This document shows positions 25,307 through 34,714 of a DNA stretch of 64,000 nt, piece after piece. The position numbers were made by a program, and so were the translations under genes. This DNA comes from Lysinibacter sp. HNR (GTDB lineage: Bacteria > Actinomycetota > Actinomycetes > Actinomycetales > Microbacteriaceae), in contig NZ_CP121684.1 of NCBI RefSeq assembly GCF_029760935.1, positions 744,001 through 808,000 of the forward strand, in the 5' to 3' direction. Position 1 is the stretch's first letter; each line of letters starts with the position of its first letter. The notes beneath the pieces were generated by a model. That model was given only the letters and a program-made list of their open reading frames with translations. It searched no databases and had not been told where the DNA came from.

Positions 25307-28300
25307 CTACGGGGTGTTGTAAGCGGCGATTGCTTTGGTGATGCGCTGTGCCGAGACGGTTCCTGCGGTCTTGAGGTGCTGTGCAAAGAGGTTGACGCGG
25401 AATTCCTCGAGCATCCAGCGAATCTCATTGAGTTGCTCAGGCGCATCGGGCGCAGAAGGAAGCTGTCCGCCGATCTGTCGATACTTGTCTGTGAGCGTTT
25501 GGACTTCGGTCATCCACACGCGGTCCCTGCCGGGGTTTTCTACCAGCTTGCCTATCCGGAAGGTAACGGCCTGGGAGTAAACAGTGAGGCGTGGGAGCTG
25601 TGCTGTTCCGGTGCGCGAGATGAAACCGTCGTAGACCAGCTGGGCGAGCTGTTCTCGAGCGTCGGTGAGAGCCGGAAGCAGATGGATGCTGGTGTTTTTT
25701 TCGATGGCCCGGTGGGCGTCGCGGACCGCTCCCAGCACGGCGGTTGCGGTTGCAACGGTGGTGTAGGCGGAGTCGATGAGCTGTGCAGAGAAAATAGTGC
25801 GGATGCGTTCAAACTCTGCCTGCGACCAGACCAGTCCGTCTGTGGTGTTCTGGGTAATGGCGGCGTCCGCAACGGCAAGGCACACATCCTCCATCACCGC
25901 GTTGATGCTGCGGTAGGGGCTCGACGCGAGTAAGAGTTTCTCGTTTTGGCTGAGATGATTTTGCAGGTAAGAGACGGGGGAGGGTGCGCTCAAGACGAGC
26001 AGGCGTCGCAGGCCCTGCCTGCTGCTGCGGTGCTGTTCCTCGGAGGTGGTGACCAAGCGAATATCCACTGTACCCGCTGATTCCACCAGGGCGGGATACG
26101 CGCGAACCACACCGCCGCCGTGCCGCGACTCGACAACCCGTTCGAGGTCACCAAAGTCCCACGCGGTGATGGCGCGGCGCTCGATAGCGTGGGTGGGAGC
26201 GGAACCCGTGGTGACCTTTGTGACGCTCTCGCGCGAGGAACGGGCGTGTGAGGTTTGCAGCTTACGCAGATTTTTGCCCCGGGCAATCGTTTTGCCCCTG
26301 TGGTCAACCACGTGAAAAGACGGTCGCAGGTGTTCCGGAATGCGTTCAAGATCAAAGTCTGCGCGGGTAACGGGAAGCCCCACCACCCGCTGAATCTCGA
26401 CCGCCAATTGCTCGGTGAGGGAACCGTTGGTGCTATTATCGGCGGAGTCTCCCATTCGCTCGAGGAGCTTCTGGGCCCAATCGGCGGCGGGAACAACCCC
26501 CCGACGGATGTTTTTTGGTAGAGATTTAATGAGGGCGGTGACCAGGTCGAGGCGAAGCCCCGGGACGAGCCTTTCAAAGTCGGAACCCTCCACCTGGGGA
26601 AGCAACGGGAGCGGCACCGTGATCGTCACCCCGTCATCCGTGGCCCCCGGTTCAAAGCGATAGCTGATCGAGAGCCGTTGATCTCCCTGGTGCCACTCGC
26701 GCGGAAACTCCTTTTCGTCCACCCCGGAATCCTGATCTTGTTGGATCAGATCGTGGCGCTGCATGGTGAGCAGATCGGGGGTGTCGCGCCGAGTTTTCTT
26801 CCACCACCCCTCAAAGCTGCGGGTGGACACAACATCTTCGGGGATCCGTGAATCGTAAAACTCAAAGACGGCCTCGTCACCCTGAAGGATGTCGCGGCGG
26901 CGAGAGCGCTCCTCCAACTGTTCTAGTTCCTCGCGGAGGTGCCGATTGTCTCGGTCAAATTGCTGGGGAGAATTCCACTCCCCGTCAACCAGTGCGTGCC
27001 GGATAAACAGTTCGCGGGCGTGGGCCTGATCAAAGCGTGCGTACTGCACCCTGCGCCTCTCCACTATGGGAACACCAAAGAGGGTGACTCTCTCGTAGGC
27101 TACCGCCGCGCCCTGCTTCTTTTCCCAGTGCGGCTCGCCGATGCTGCGCTTGAGCAGGGGGCCGGCAAACTCCTCGGCCCAGGCCGGGTTAATCGCGGCG
27201 TTGCTGCGGGCAAAAAGGCGGGAGGTCTCCACAAACTCAACCGCCATGAGGGCGGGCGGCGGTTTCTTGGCGAGCGCGGAACCGGGAAAGATTACAAACT
27301 TGGTGTTGCGCGAACCAATGTACTCCATCTGCGGTCTGCGGGGAGCTTTCTGTCGCCCGCCGCCTGCGGGGCTGCCGGAGCGCGTGTCCTGTACTCCAAG
27401 GTGCGAGAGCAGCCCCGTGAGTATAGAGCGGTGAATGCCGTCGGCATCCGTACTTGGGGCACCAACGCTGAGCTTCAGCGGTTTGGCCATTTGGCGGAGC
27501 TGGCGGTAAAGGTCGCTCCACTCCCGTACCCGCAGATAGTTGAGATACTCCGCTCGGCACAGGCGTCGAAACGCGCTCGATGAGAGTTCTTCTCGCTTCT
27601 CCTCCAGGTAGTTCCACAGGTTAAGCAGAGTGATAAAGTCGCTCGTCTTGTCGATGAAGCGGGCGTGGGCGGCATCCGCAAGCTCACGCTTTTCGGTGGG
27701 ACGTTCGCGAACATCCTGGATGGTGAGCCCCGCAACGATCGCAAGAACCTCTCGGGACACCCCCTGTTTCCTCGATTCGATCACCATTCGGGCGAAGCGC
27801 GGTTCGATGGGGAGGCGGGCCAGGCTGCGGCCCACCGCCGTGAGGGTGAGGTTGCCCGTAGCCCTCCCGGGATCCGAGGGCTTGTGATTCGTGCCCTTGT
27901 GATTCGTGGCGTTGTGATCGGGAGTCTTGTGGTCCGAGGTTTTGTGACCTGTGCCCGCGTGGATTGCACCCAGCTCGCTGAGTAGGTCGATCCCGTCTTT
28001 AATGCCGCGTGAATCCGGTGGCGTGAGAAACGGAAAGTCGGACACGTTCCCCAGCCCCAGAGAGATCATCTGCAGGATCACGGAGGCGAGGCCGGTTCGG
28101 AGGATCTCCGGTTCGGTAAACTCCGGTCGCCCCAGAAAATCTTCCTCGGAGTAGAGACGGATGGCAATTCCGGGGCTGGTGCGACCGCTGCGCCCCGATC
28201 GCTGATTGGCGGATGCCTGAGAGACCGCCTCAATCGGCAACCGCTGCACCTTGGAGCGGGCACTGTATCGTGAGATGCGCGCGGTTCCCGCATCAATCAC

Positions 28301-29287
28301 GTAGCGAATCCCCGGAACGGTGAGGCTGGTCTCGGCCACGTTTGTGGCCAGCACGATGCGCCTCTGTGCACCCGATCCGCGGGGCCTTTCGAAAACTCGG
28401 TGCTGCTCGGCGGCGGAGAGCCGACCGTAGAGCGGGAGAACCTCGGTGTTTGCAGAGAGCCGCCCCGCGCGGATGTGACCCTCAATAGCGTCGGAGGCGT
28501 CTCTGATCTCGCTTTCCCCGCTGAGAAACACCAGGACGTCTCCGGGGGACTCACGCGAGAGCTCGCTCAGGGCCTCACCAATTGAGTCAAAGAGATCTGG
28601 CTCCGCGGCAGCCGTTTTTGCGGGAGATAGTGATTGCTTTCGATGCGGTGTGGAACCCGCCGCCTCGGGTTCTAGAGCCTCGTCAACGAGGGGGCGATAG
28701 CGAATCTCCACGGGGTAGGTTCGCCCCGAAACCTCGATAACGGGGGCGTCGTTAAAGTGTCGGGAAAAGCTCTGGGGATCAATTGTCGCCGAGGTGATGA
28801 TCACGCGGAGGTCGGGGCGTCTCGGCAGCAGGGTCTTCATGTATCCCAGGAGAAAATCGATATTGAGGCTGCGCTCGTGGGCCTCATCAATAATGATGGT
28901 GTCGTATCGGCTCAGGTCGCGGTCGCTATGAATCTCGTTGAGCAGGATTCCGTCGGTCATCACCTTGATCTGAGTGTGGGCGCTGGAGCGGTCAGTGAAG
29001 CGCACCTGGTATCCCACGCGATTGCCGAGCGTGTCGCCCAGTTCCTCCGCTATGCGTTCGGCAATGGTTCGCGCGGCGATCCGCCGGGGCTGGGTGTGCG
29101 CTATGCTCGTGCGGCCGAGGCTCAGCGCGATTTTGGGAAGTTGGGTGGTTTTTCCGGAACCGGTTTCCCCCGCAACGATCACAACCTGGTTCGCGCGGAT
29201 CGTGTCGGCAATCTCCTCCCGGAGCATGCTCACGGGAAGCTCCGGCGGGAAAGTGATCGTTGTATCGGTGGAATTGGCGGGGCTCAT
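25307..29287 (-). CDS. hrpA: ATP-dependent RNA helicase HrpA (DEAH box)
   Basis: The 1326-aa product has the HrpA layout. Walker A GETGSGKTTQ is near residue 41, DEAHER (motif II) near 134, SATID (motif III) near 166, and the helicase C-terminal domain carries TNVAETSLTVPGIRYVIDAG and QRSGRSGRTSPG. HA2 and OB-fold regions and the long HrpA-specific C-terminal extension (DUF3418) follow. HrpA-type helicases act on RNA; in E. coli HrpA has been linked to mRNA processing and rescue of stalled ribosomes. An unusual feature is a degenerate histidine-rich linker (about 445-470, repeats of the type HK-T-x-DH). Its last 57 bp exist in a second copy at 21201-21257. Confidence 0.93.
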   Translation of the reverse strand: MSPANSTDTTITFPPELPVSMLREEIADTIRANQVVIVAGETGSGKTTQLPKIALSLGRTSIAHTQPRRIAARTIAERIAEELGDTLGNRVGYQVRFTDRSSAHTQIKVMTDGILLNEIHSDRDLSRYDTIIIDEAHERSLNIDFLLGYMKTLLPRRPDLRVIITSATIDPQSFSRHFNDAPVIEVSGRTYPVEIRYRPLVDEALEPEAAGSTPHRKQSLSPAKTAAAEPDLFDSIGEALSELSRESPGDVLVFLSGESEIRDASDAIEGHIRAGRLSANTEVLPLYGRLSAAEQHRVFERPRGSGAQRRIVLATNVAETSLTVPGIRYVIDAGTARISRYSARSKVQRLPIEAVSQASANQRSGRSGRTSPGIAIRLYSEEDFLGRPEFTEPEILRTGLASVILQMISLGLGNVSDFPFLTPPDSRGIKDGIDLLSELGAIHAGTGHKTSDHKTPDHNATNHKGTNHKPSDPGRATGNLTLTAVGRSLARLPIEPRFARMVIESRKQGVSREVLAIVAGLTIQDVRERPTEKRELADAAHARFIDKTSDFITLLNLWNYLEEKREELSSSAFRRLCRAEYLNYLRVREWSDLYRQLRQMAKPLKLSVGAPSTDADGIHRSILTGLLSHLGVQDTRSGSPAGGGRQKAPRRPQMEYIGSRNTKFVIFPGSALAKKPPPALMAVEFVETSRLFARSNAAINPAWAEEFAGPLLKRSIGEPHWEKKQGAAVAYERVTLFGVPIVERRRVQYARFDQAHARELFIRHALVDGEWNSPQQFDRDNRHLREELEQLEERSRRRDILQGDEAVFEFYDSRIPEDVVSTRSFEGWWKKTRRDTPDLLTMQRHDLIQQDQDSGVDEKEFPREWHQGDQRLSISYRFEPGATDDGVTITVPLPLLPQVEGSDFERLVPGLRLDLVTALIKSLPKNIRRGVVPAADWAQKLLERMGDSADNSTNGSLTEQLAVEIQRVVGLPVTRADFDLERIPEHLRPSFHVVDHRGKTIARGKNLRKLQTSHARSSRESVTKVTTGSAPTHAIERRAITAWDFGDLERVVESRHGGGVVRAYPALVESAGTVDIRLVTTSEEQHRSSRQGLRRLLVLSAPSPVSYLQNHLSQNEKLLLASSPYRSINAVMEDVCLAVADAAITQNTTDGLVWSQAEFERIRTIFSAQLIDSAYTTVATATAVLGAVRDAHRAIEKNTSIHLLPALTDAREQLAQLVYDGFISRTGTAQLPRLTVYSQAVTFRIGKLVENPGRDRVWMTEVQTLTDKYRQIGGQLPSAPDAPEQLNEIRWMLEEFRVNLFAQHLKTAGTVSAQRITKAIAAYNTP

Positions 29288-29328
29288 GACTCAGCCATTA
29301 TCCCACGGAAGGGGTTGCTGCGAGAGGT

Positions 29329-29356
29329 GGTTGCGTCCTCGGGAGGGGATGCAACC
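29329..29356 (-). terminator. Weak hairpin between the GMC oxidase gene and hrpA
   Basis: GGTTGCGTCC (29329-29338) pairs with GGATGCAACC (29347-29356), ten pairs including one G-U, with an 8-base loop. It follows the oxidase stop codon on the minus strand by about 40 bp and lies before hrpA. No T run is seen, so a terminator role is tentative. Confidence 0.35.
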
Positions 29357-29392
29357 GTGGGATCGGCGCGTGCAACTCACGAGAAGATGCGG

Positions 29393-31050
29393 TTAGGAGC
29401 CCCGCGTGATGATGTTTTCTATCGCTCGTTCTGCCAGGGCCGTGACGGTGAGTGACGGATTGACCGTTCCGGTGCTGCCGGGAATCACGGCGGCATCAAC
29501 CACATAAAGGCCGTTATGCCCGTGCACTCGACCGTAGGTATCGGTTGCAAGGCCAAGAACGGCCCCACCCAGCGGATGCGCGGTAAAGGTTGAGTTCACA
29601 TCGGCGGCAAACGGAGGAAATCCCACGTTCACCCCGTTGGCTTGGGTGATGTGATTGTGAACCGCGCGCAGTGCATCGTTTGAATCGGTGACTCCGTCGC
29701 TGGGCCAGTCCAGTACAATGCTGCTGGTGGAGTGGTCGTATCTGAACGAGGCCCGGGTGGGGTTGAGGGTCATCGCAAGAGACCCGAGAAGGCCAATGTT
29801 CACGGGAAGGCCCGGAATGTACCAGTTTTCGAGGCTGAGGGGCATCCCGGACTCGTCAAGGATACGCGAGGCGGAGGGGGAGGCCTGGGTGAGGCCCGGC
29901 GAGAGTGAGAAGGTTCGCATCAGAGCGGCATCTCCATTGTTTCCCCAGCCCTCTCCCACGTGCTGATTCAGCCGGGGCAGCGTGCCCAGGCTACGTGCTC
30001 TCACAAGAAGTTCCGAGGTGCCGATGGAACCCGCGCCAAGGAAGAGCCTGTTGCAGGTGAGAGTGCGGGAGCGGGTGAGGGTGCCATCGGGTTCAACGAT
30101 GTCCACCTGAACCCAAAACTTTCCGTCTGTCTGTTGCGCGATCGCCCGCACCACGTGGCGAGGATGGATGGTGACTCGCGAGGTGGCCTCGGCCTGGGCC
30201 AGGTAGTTTTGAAGTGAGGTCGTACTTTGTGCCGTTTGAGTTACCGTAGTTGCTCTCTCCGATAGTGGCTGATGCTCGCGAGCGGAGGGCGAGCTCCTGG
30301 CGAACGGTATTCCACTTAAAGATGGAGTCGAGCGGTTGGGGGTGTAGCCGGCCTGCGCGGCCTGAGCATCCCAGACGCGCGAGTGCCCAAATGGCGCGGT
30401 ACTGTAGATGTCCGGCGGCACGGGGGAAGCGTCGAGCATTTTTCGCGCGAGGGGATAGTATTTTTGGTCCATCTCGTCGTAGTTCACACGCCCGGTAAAA
30501 ACCGAGTCGAAGAAGCGACGTTCGGGCTGGATCAGCACCCCGGTAAAGACGATTGAGCCTCCTCCCACGGCAGCTCCGCGCCACACCTGCATCTGCTGGT
30601 ACTGGGTGACGTCAAGAACCCCACCAAACCTGTCGAAGTACACGGGAATTCCATTAAGCCCGGTAAATGAGTTTCTAAACCACTGCGCGCGGCCATCGGG
30701 GAAGGTATCGTTGGAGAAAATTTTGCGCCAGGGATCTCGCGGCCAACGTGATCCACGCTCCAGCATGGTGACCCGTGAGCCGGATTCGGCCAGTCGAAGG
30801 GCGGTCACGCTGGCCCCAAAGCCGCTACCGATCACCAGGTTGTGGCTGTGCTCAGGCGCGGGGGAGGGGTATTGTAAATTTCCGGGACCTGAGATCGGTA
30901 CCACGCGTTTTTGATCCAGCCTATGGTGGTGGGATTGACACCCGTGAGGGGTTTTGCACCCGCCGCGGTTGCCGGTTGTGTGAGACCTACTCCTGCCGCG
31001 AAGGCATCCGCTGCCGAGTAAGAAATGAGTGATCGACGTGAAATGCCCAT
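29393..31050 (-). pseudogene. Secreted GMC (cholesterol-oxidase-like) oxidoreductase split by a frameshift
   Basis: The catalytic part (29393 to about 30866) encodes an FAD-dependent GMC oxidoreductase: dinucleotide motif GSGFGASVTALRLAESG, GVLDVTQYQQMQVWRGAAVG, AHPLGGAVLG and a C-terminal GSTGTVNPSLTVTALAERAI, like secreted cholesterol oxidases. Its own frame offers only GTG 30904, with no ribosome binding site. A proper start (ATG 31050, AAAGGAACC before it) opens another frame encoding a Tat signal (ISRRSLISYS, ending PATAAGA). That frame reaches the G5-A-G4 tract at 30860-30869 (C-rich on the coding strand) and soon stops. One extra base in this tract would join the two into about 550 aa, the normal length. 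It is either a recent mutation, phase variation or a sequencing error. Confidence 0.75.
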
Positions 31051-31147
31051 GATGGTTCCTTTGTGATCTGGGGGAGGCAGATCCATCGGAATGAGCTCCG
31101 AGGGGCGATGCAAAGATGATTTTTCTCTGGTAATCGTTGACTATCAG

Positions 31148-31171
31148 TTATATAAATAAAAATTTATATAA
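31148..31171. promoter_or_regulatory. Perfect AT-rich inverted repeat upstream of the GMC oxidase gene
   Basis: TTATATAAAT (31148-31157) and ATTTATATAA (31162-31171) are exact inverted repeats with a 4-base centre, about 100 bp before ATG 31050. They lie inside a markedly AT-rich stretch (31130-31250), unlike the surrounding DNA. This fits an operator or an AT-rich promoter element. With no GC in the stem it is a poor terminator. Confidence 0.45.
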
Positions 31172-31349
31172 TCTATCTTTTTGTATTTAAGGTTGAATTA
31201 TATTCATTCAATTCACTTATCAATTATTTTTTAGTGCTGTGTTGCGCTTTGATATTCCTTGCACACAATGGTGATAGCGTCCCGTAGAGCAGAAAACATA
31301 GCGGCACCTGAATTGATGAGTCTTTGAGTCCCCACTCCGTGGAACCTGG

Positions 31350-32492
31350 CTACACCTTCGGCATGTTCTTGGTCACGCAGTGGATCCCACCACCACCGCT
31401 GGCGATCTCGTCGATGTTCACCAGTTCGATCACCCGGCCGGGGTACAGGTCCTCCAGCAGTTCGCGGCAGTATCCATCGGCTGCGTCATCACCGAAGTGT
31501 GGAGCAACCACCGCACCGTTGATCGGCAGGTAGTTGATATAGCCCAGCGCCAGATCGTCGTTGTTGCGAGTATGTACGTTGTCGCGTCCGTCCAGCGGCG
31601 GTGGCAGCGTGTGCACCTGCAGGCGACGACCATCGGCATCGGTGGCCTTGCGCAGGATCCGCAGGTGCTCGCGGGTTAGATCGTAGTCGTAGGACTCCGG
31701 GTCGTTATCCAAATTGGCGATCACCACACCCGGACGCACGAAGCGTGCATAGAAATCCACGTGTGCATCGGTGATGTCCTTACTGACTATGCCGGGCAGC
31801 CAGATCACCCTGCGTAGGCCAAGGTTGTGCTTCAGTTCTGCCTCGATGTCCGCGCGTGACCGGCTCGGATTGCGGTTGTCGTTTACCCAGCAGCTTTCGG
31901 TAAGGATAGCTGTACCGTGGCCATCGACTTCGATACCGCCCCCTTCCCCAACTAGATTGCTCTCCAGAAGCGTTGCGCCGGTTACCTGTGCCAGCCATGG
32001 TGCCACCGCGCCGTCGTTGCGTGCACCCTGCTTGCCTCCCCATCCCTTAAAATTGAAATCAACCAAGCCTAACCTGTCTTTGCCGTCAGTGACGAAGCAT
32101 CCGCCGTAATCACGCACCCAGATATCATCCAACGGTACCTCTAGGAACTCGGTGTTGTCGCTGCCGCAGTGGTTCTGTGCCTGCTTCCGCTGCGCCGGGC
32201 GGCACAGTACGCTGACCGGCTGGTGGTGGGCGATTGTGCGGGCCAGCCGGGCCACGGCCCTGTTCACCGCGTCTGCCTGTGTTCCCCACACGCGGGATTG
32301 CGCGGCGAAGGCCAGGAAAACTCGTTCCTGCGGGCCGTGCTCGTCAGGCATCCGCCAGGTAGCCGCTCCGGGCCCCGTCGAAGTCACGCGGTCCGGTAAC
32401 TTGGCCAGGATCGGTGAGGTCAAACCACCAAGGCCGGTGACATAAGCCAACCGGGTGAGAAAATGACGACGACTATTCACGACGGACTCCAT
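31350..32492 (-). CDS. Agmatine deiminase-family protein with a Tat-type signal
   Basis: ATG 32492 is preferred (product MESVVNSRRHFLTRLAYV, 380 aa), because the twin-arginine SRRHFLTRL followed by a hydrophobic run forms an export signal; an upstream in-frame start at 32663 adds 57 unlikely residues. The deiminase fold marks are RMPDEHGPQERVFLAF, LDDIWVRDYGG, GEGGGIEVDGHGT, DAHVDFYARFV (catalytic His) and the C-terminal GGGGIHCVTKNMP with the catalytic Cys. Family members hydrolyse agmatine to N-carbamoylputrescine; an exported member could act on extracellular agmatine or peptidyl-arginine-like substrates. It is flanked by AT-rich spacers and stands alone. Confidence 0.9.
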   Translation of the reverse strand: MESVVNSRRHFLTRLAYVTGLGGLTSPILAKLPDRVTSTGPGAATWRMPDEHGPQERVFLAFAAQSRVWGTQADAVNRAVARLARTIAHHQPVSVLCRPAQRKQAQNHCGSDNTEFLEVPLDDIWVRDYGGCFVTDGKDRLGLVDFNFKGWGGKQGARNDGAVAPWLAQVTGATLLESNLVGEGGGIEVDGHGTAILTESCWVNDNRNPSRSRADIEAELKHNLGLRRVIWLPGIVSKDITDAHVDFYARFVRPGVVIANLDNDPESYDYDLTREHLRILRKATDADGRRLQVHTLPPPLDGRDNVHTRNNDDLALGYINYLPINGAVVAPHFGDDAADGYCRELLEDLYPGRVIELVNIDEIASGGGGIHCVTKNMPKV

Positions 32493-32790
32493 GGGTGGGG
32501 TGGGACCTAATACTACCTTGGCCACCTGTATTCCGTGGGAGCAGGCGTCCGTGCAATTGGAGACGGTGCGGCAGCGCCACACGTCCTCTTCTGTCATTGC
32601 GGATATCGAGGCACACGGGATGCATGTGACAGCTGACCTGAAAGTACCGCCTTGATTCCTCAAGGCCCAGGTGGGTTTGCCAGCCCACGGGTGCCATTCT
32701 CAGGGTGGAGGAGATACCGCCACGATCTCGAAAGAATCGAGACAAAACTAGGTCTCGCCCCAGTTCTCTTTCGCGCGTAGGCTAGGAACC

Positions 32791-33636
32791 ATGGCTGAAA
32801 AAATCACTCCCTCGGTTCCTCATGTTGAGCTCAACAATAAAACTCGTATCCCTCAGCTCGGCTTTGGTGTTTTTCTTGTGGACCCGCCTGAGGCGCAGCG
32901 CGTGGTCACCGATGCCCTCGAGCTGGGGTATCGTCACATCGATACCGCCGCGATTTACAAAAACGAGGAGGGTGTGGGGCGCGCGATTGCCGCATCTGCA
33001 CTACCTCGAGAAGACCTCTTCATTACCACCAAGCTGTGGAACACAGACCAGGGTAAAGACACGACTTTGCCCGCCTTTGAAGCTAGTCTAGACAGGCTCG
33101 GTCTCGACTACGTCGATCTTTATCTCGTGCATTGGCCCGCGCCGCAGCGCGACACCTACGTTGAGTCGTATCGGGTTCTTGAGGGCATCCTCGACTCGGG
33201 CCGTGCCCGGGCCATCGGCGTTTCGAATTTCCTCATTCCCCACTTGGAACGACTTCTCGCCGAAACCGGTGTGGTTCCGGCGGTGAATCAAATTGAACTT
33301 CACCCCTATTATCAGCGTCGTGATTTGGTTGAGTTTGGCCGTTCCCGAGGCATCCACACCGAGGCCTGGGGTCCGCTCTCGCAGGGAAAATCCGCTCTTC
33401 TCGAAGACCCTATGATAACGGCTATTGCCGCGAAGCACGGCAAGACCCCGGCTCAGGTTGTGCTGCGCTGGCACATCCAACGGGGTATTATCGTGTTCCC
33501 CAAAACAACAAGCAGAGCGCGCGCTGCTGAAAACTTCGATCTTTTTGACTTTGAACTCACCCCGGATGAGCAGGCGGCAATCACGAACCTTGAGAGGGAT
33601 CTGCGTCTGGGAGCCGACCCGCTCGAGGTCAACTAA
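32791..33636 (+). CDS. Aldo/keto reductase
   Basis: This 281-aa NADPH-dependent reductase of the AKR superfamily (2,5-diketo-gluconate reductase-like group) has motifs in order. PQLGFGVF comes first, then GYRHIDTAAIYKNEEGVG with catalytic Asp and Tyr, then LFITTKLWN with the catalytic Lys, then DLYLVHWP with the catalytic His, then AIGVSNF. The C-terminal cofactor segment is IVFPKTTSRARAAENFDLFDFEL. The tetrad is intact. The physiological substrate cannot be inferred. Transcription is divergent from the agmatine deiminase gene across about 300 bp in which I see no other gene. Confidence 0.94.
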   Translation: MAEKITPSVPHVELNNKTRIPQLGFGVFLVDPPEAQRVVTDALELGYRHIDTAAIYKNEEGVGRAIAASALPREDLFITTKLWNTDQGKDTTLPAFEASLDRLGLDYVDLYLVHWPAPQRDTYVESYRVLEGILDSGRARAIGVSNFLIPHLERLLAETGVVPAVNQIELHPYYQRRDLVEFGRSRGIHTEAWGPLSQGKSALLEDPMITAIAAKHGKTPAQVVLRWHIQRGIIVFPKTTSRARAAENFDLFDFELTPDEQAAITNLERDLRLGADPLEVN

Positions 33637-33787
33637 CCGTCCGGGGTGGCTCTCCCCGCCCTGTTGTCAATTTGTGCGCACTGAGGTGCATCCGAACTCG
33701 CTGTTTTATTTCATTGTCACACTATTCGTAAAAACTCTATTAATGGCCGGATTTGGTTTACGTGTTTTGTAGTGGCAACATTATTGG

Positions 33788-34714
33788 GTGAACTCTCAGT
33801 CAACAGTTGAGGTGAGTAATCTCACCAAAAGATACGATAAGCGAAGCGTTTTAGACGGGGTAGGTTTTGAGATCCGTCCCGCCGAAATATTTGGGTTACT
33901 CGGGCCAAACGGTGCCGGAAAAAGCACAACGATTGAGATCCTCGAGGGGTATCGGTCGCGTGACGGAGGCTCTGTGCGGGTGCTTGATGCAGACCCCCAA
34001 ACAGCGGGACTCGAGTGGCGGTCACGCATCGGAATTGTGGGGCAGAGCAGCCCGGATTTTGGGGTATTCACGGTTGCCGAACAGGTGAGATATTTTTCTC
34101 GCTTCTACCCCAATGCCCGACCCGTAGACGAGGTTCTGCGGCTGGTGGGCCTTGAAGATCGCGCCAGCGTGCGGATCAATAAGCTTTCCGGTGGGCAGCG
34201 ACGTCGAGTGGACGTGGCGATTGGTATTGTGGGTCGCCCCCACCTGCTCTTTCTTGATGAGCCGACCACCGGGTTTGATCCCGAGGCGCGGCATCAGTTC
34301 TGGCAGCTTATCCGTCAGCTACGCGACGAGGGGACCACAATACTCCTGACCACCCACTATCTGGACGAGGCGGCCGAACTGTGTGACCACCTGGCTGTTC
34401 TTACCCGGGGGACCATAGTGCACTCGGGAACCGTGGACACCCTCGGTGGTGAGCACTCACGGATTCCCCTTGTTCGCTGGAAGGATGCGTCCGGAAATAG
34501 TCACGAGCAACGCACCACCGAGCCAACCCGGCTTGTTCACGAGTTAGCTAAGCAGCAGGTTGTGGGTGGCATGTCGGCAGCGGAGGCGATGGGTGAGATT
34601 CCGTTTCTTGAGATCGTACGTCCGAGCCTGGAGGATGTGTACCTTTCGCTTATCGGTACAGAGGCATCTACTGAGAAAGACACGGTCCCCACTACAGAAA
34701 AGAGAACGTCATGA
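33788..34714 (+). CDS. ABC-2 type exporter, ATP-binding subunit
   Basis: The 308-aa protein starts at GTG 33788. It has Walker A GPNGAGKST, Q-loop VGQSS, signature LSGGQRRRVDVAIG, Walker B LLFLDEPTTGFDP, and the switch His in LTTHYLDEAAELCDH. It belongs to the drug/daunorubicin-resistance type (CcmA/DrrA-like) ATPases. A C-terminal extension of about 80 residues is typical of this class. It overlaps the permease gene by 4 bp (ATGA), so the two form one exporter, probably for a hydrophobic compound or lipid (inference). Confidence 0.93.
   Translation: MNSQSTVEVSNLTKRYDKRSVLDGVGFEIRPAEIFGLLGPNGAGKSTTIEILEGYRSRDGGSVRVLDADPQTAGLEWRSRIGIVGQSSPDFGVFTVAEQVRYFSRFYPNARPVDEVLRLVGLEDRASVRINKLSGGQRRRVDVAIGIVGRPHLLFLDEPTTGFDPEARHQFWQLIRQLRDEGTTILLTTHYLDEAAELCDHLAVLTRGTIVHSGTVDTLGGEHSRIPLVRWKDASGNSHEQRTTEPTRLVHELAKQQVVGGMSAAEAMGEIPFLEIVRPSLEDVYLSLIGTEASTEKDTVPTTEKRTS

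Noticed and set aside
30832-31050. The Tat signal frame as an independent short gene
   Set aside because: A signal peptide followed only by about 45 residues makes little sense alone, and the oxidase frame directly after it lacks a start; a split gene is the better reading.
32473-32745. 90-aa minus-strand frame upstream of the agmatine deiminase start
   Set aside because: There is no ribosome binding site or recognisable domain, and it overlaps the deiminase start region.
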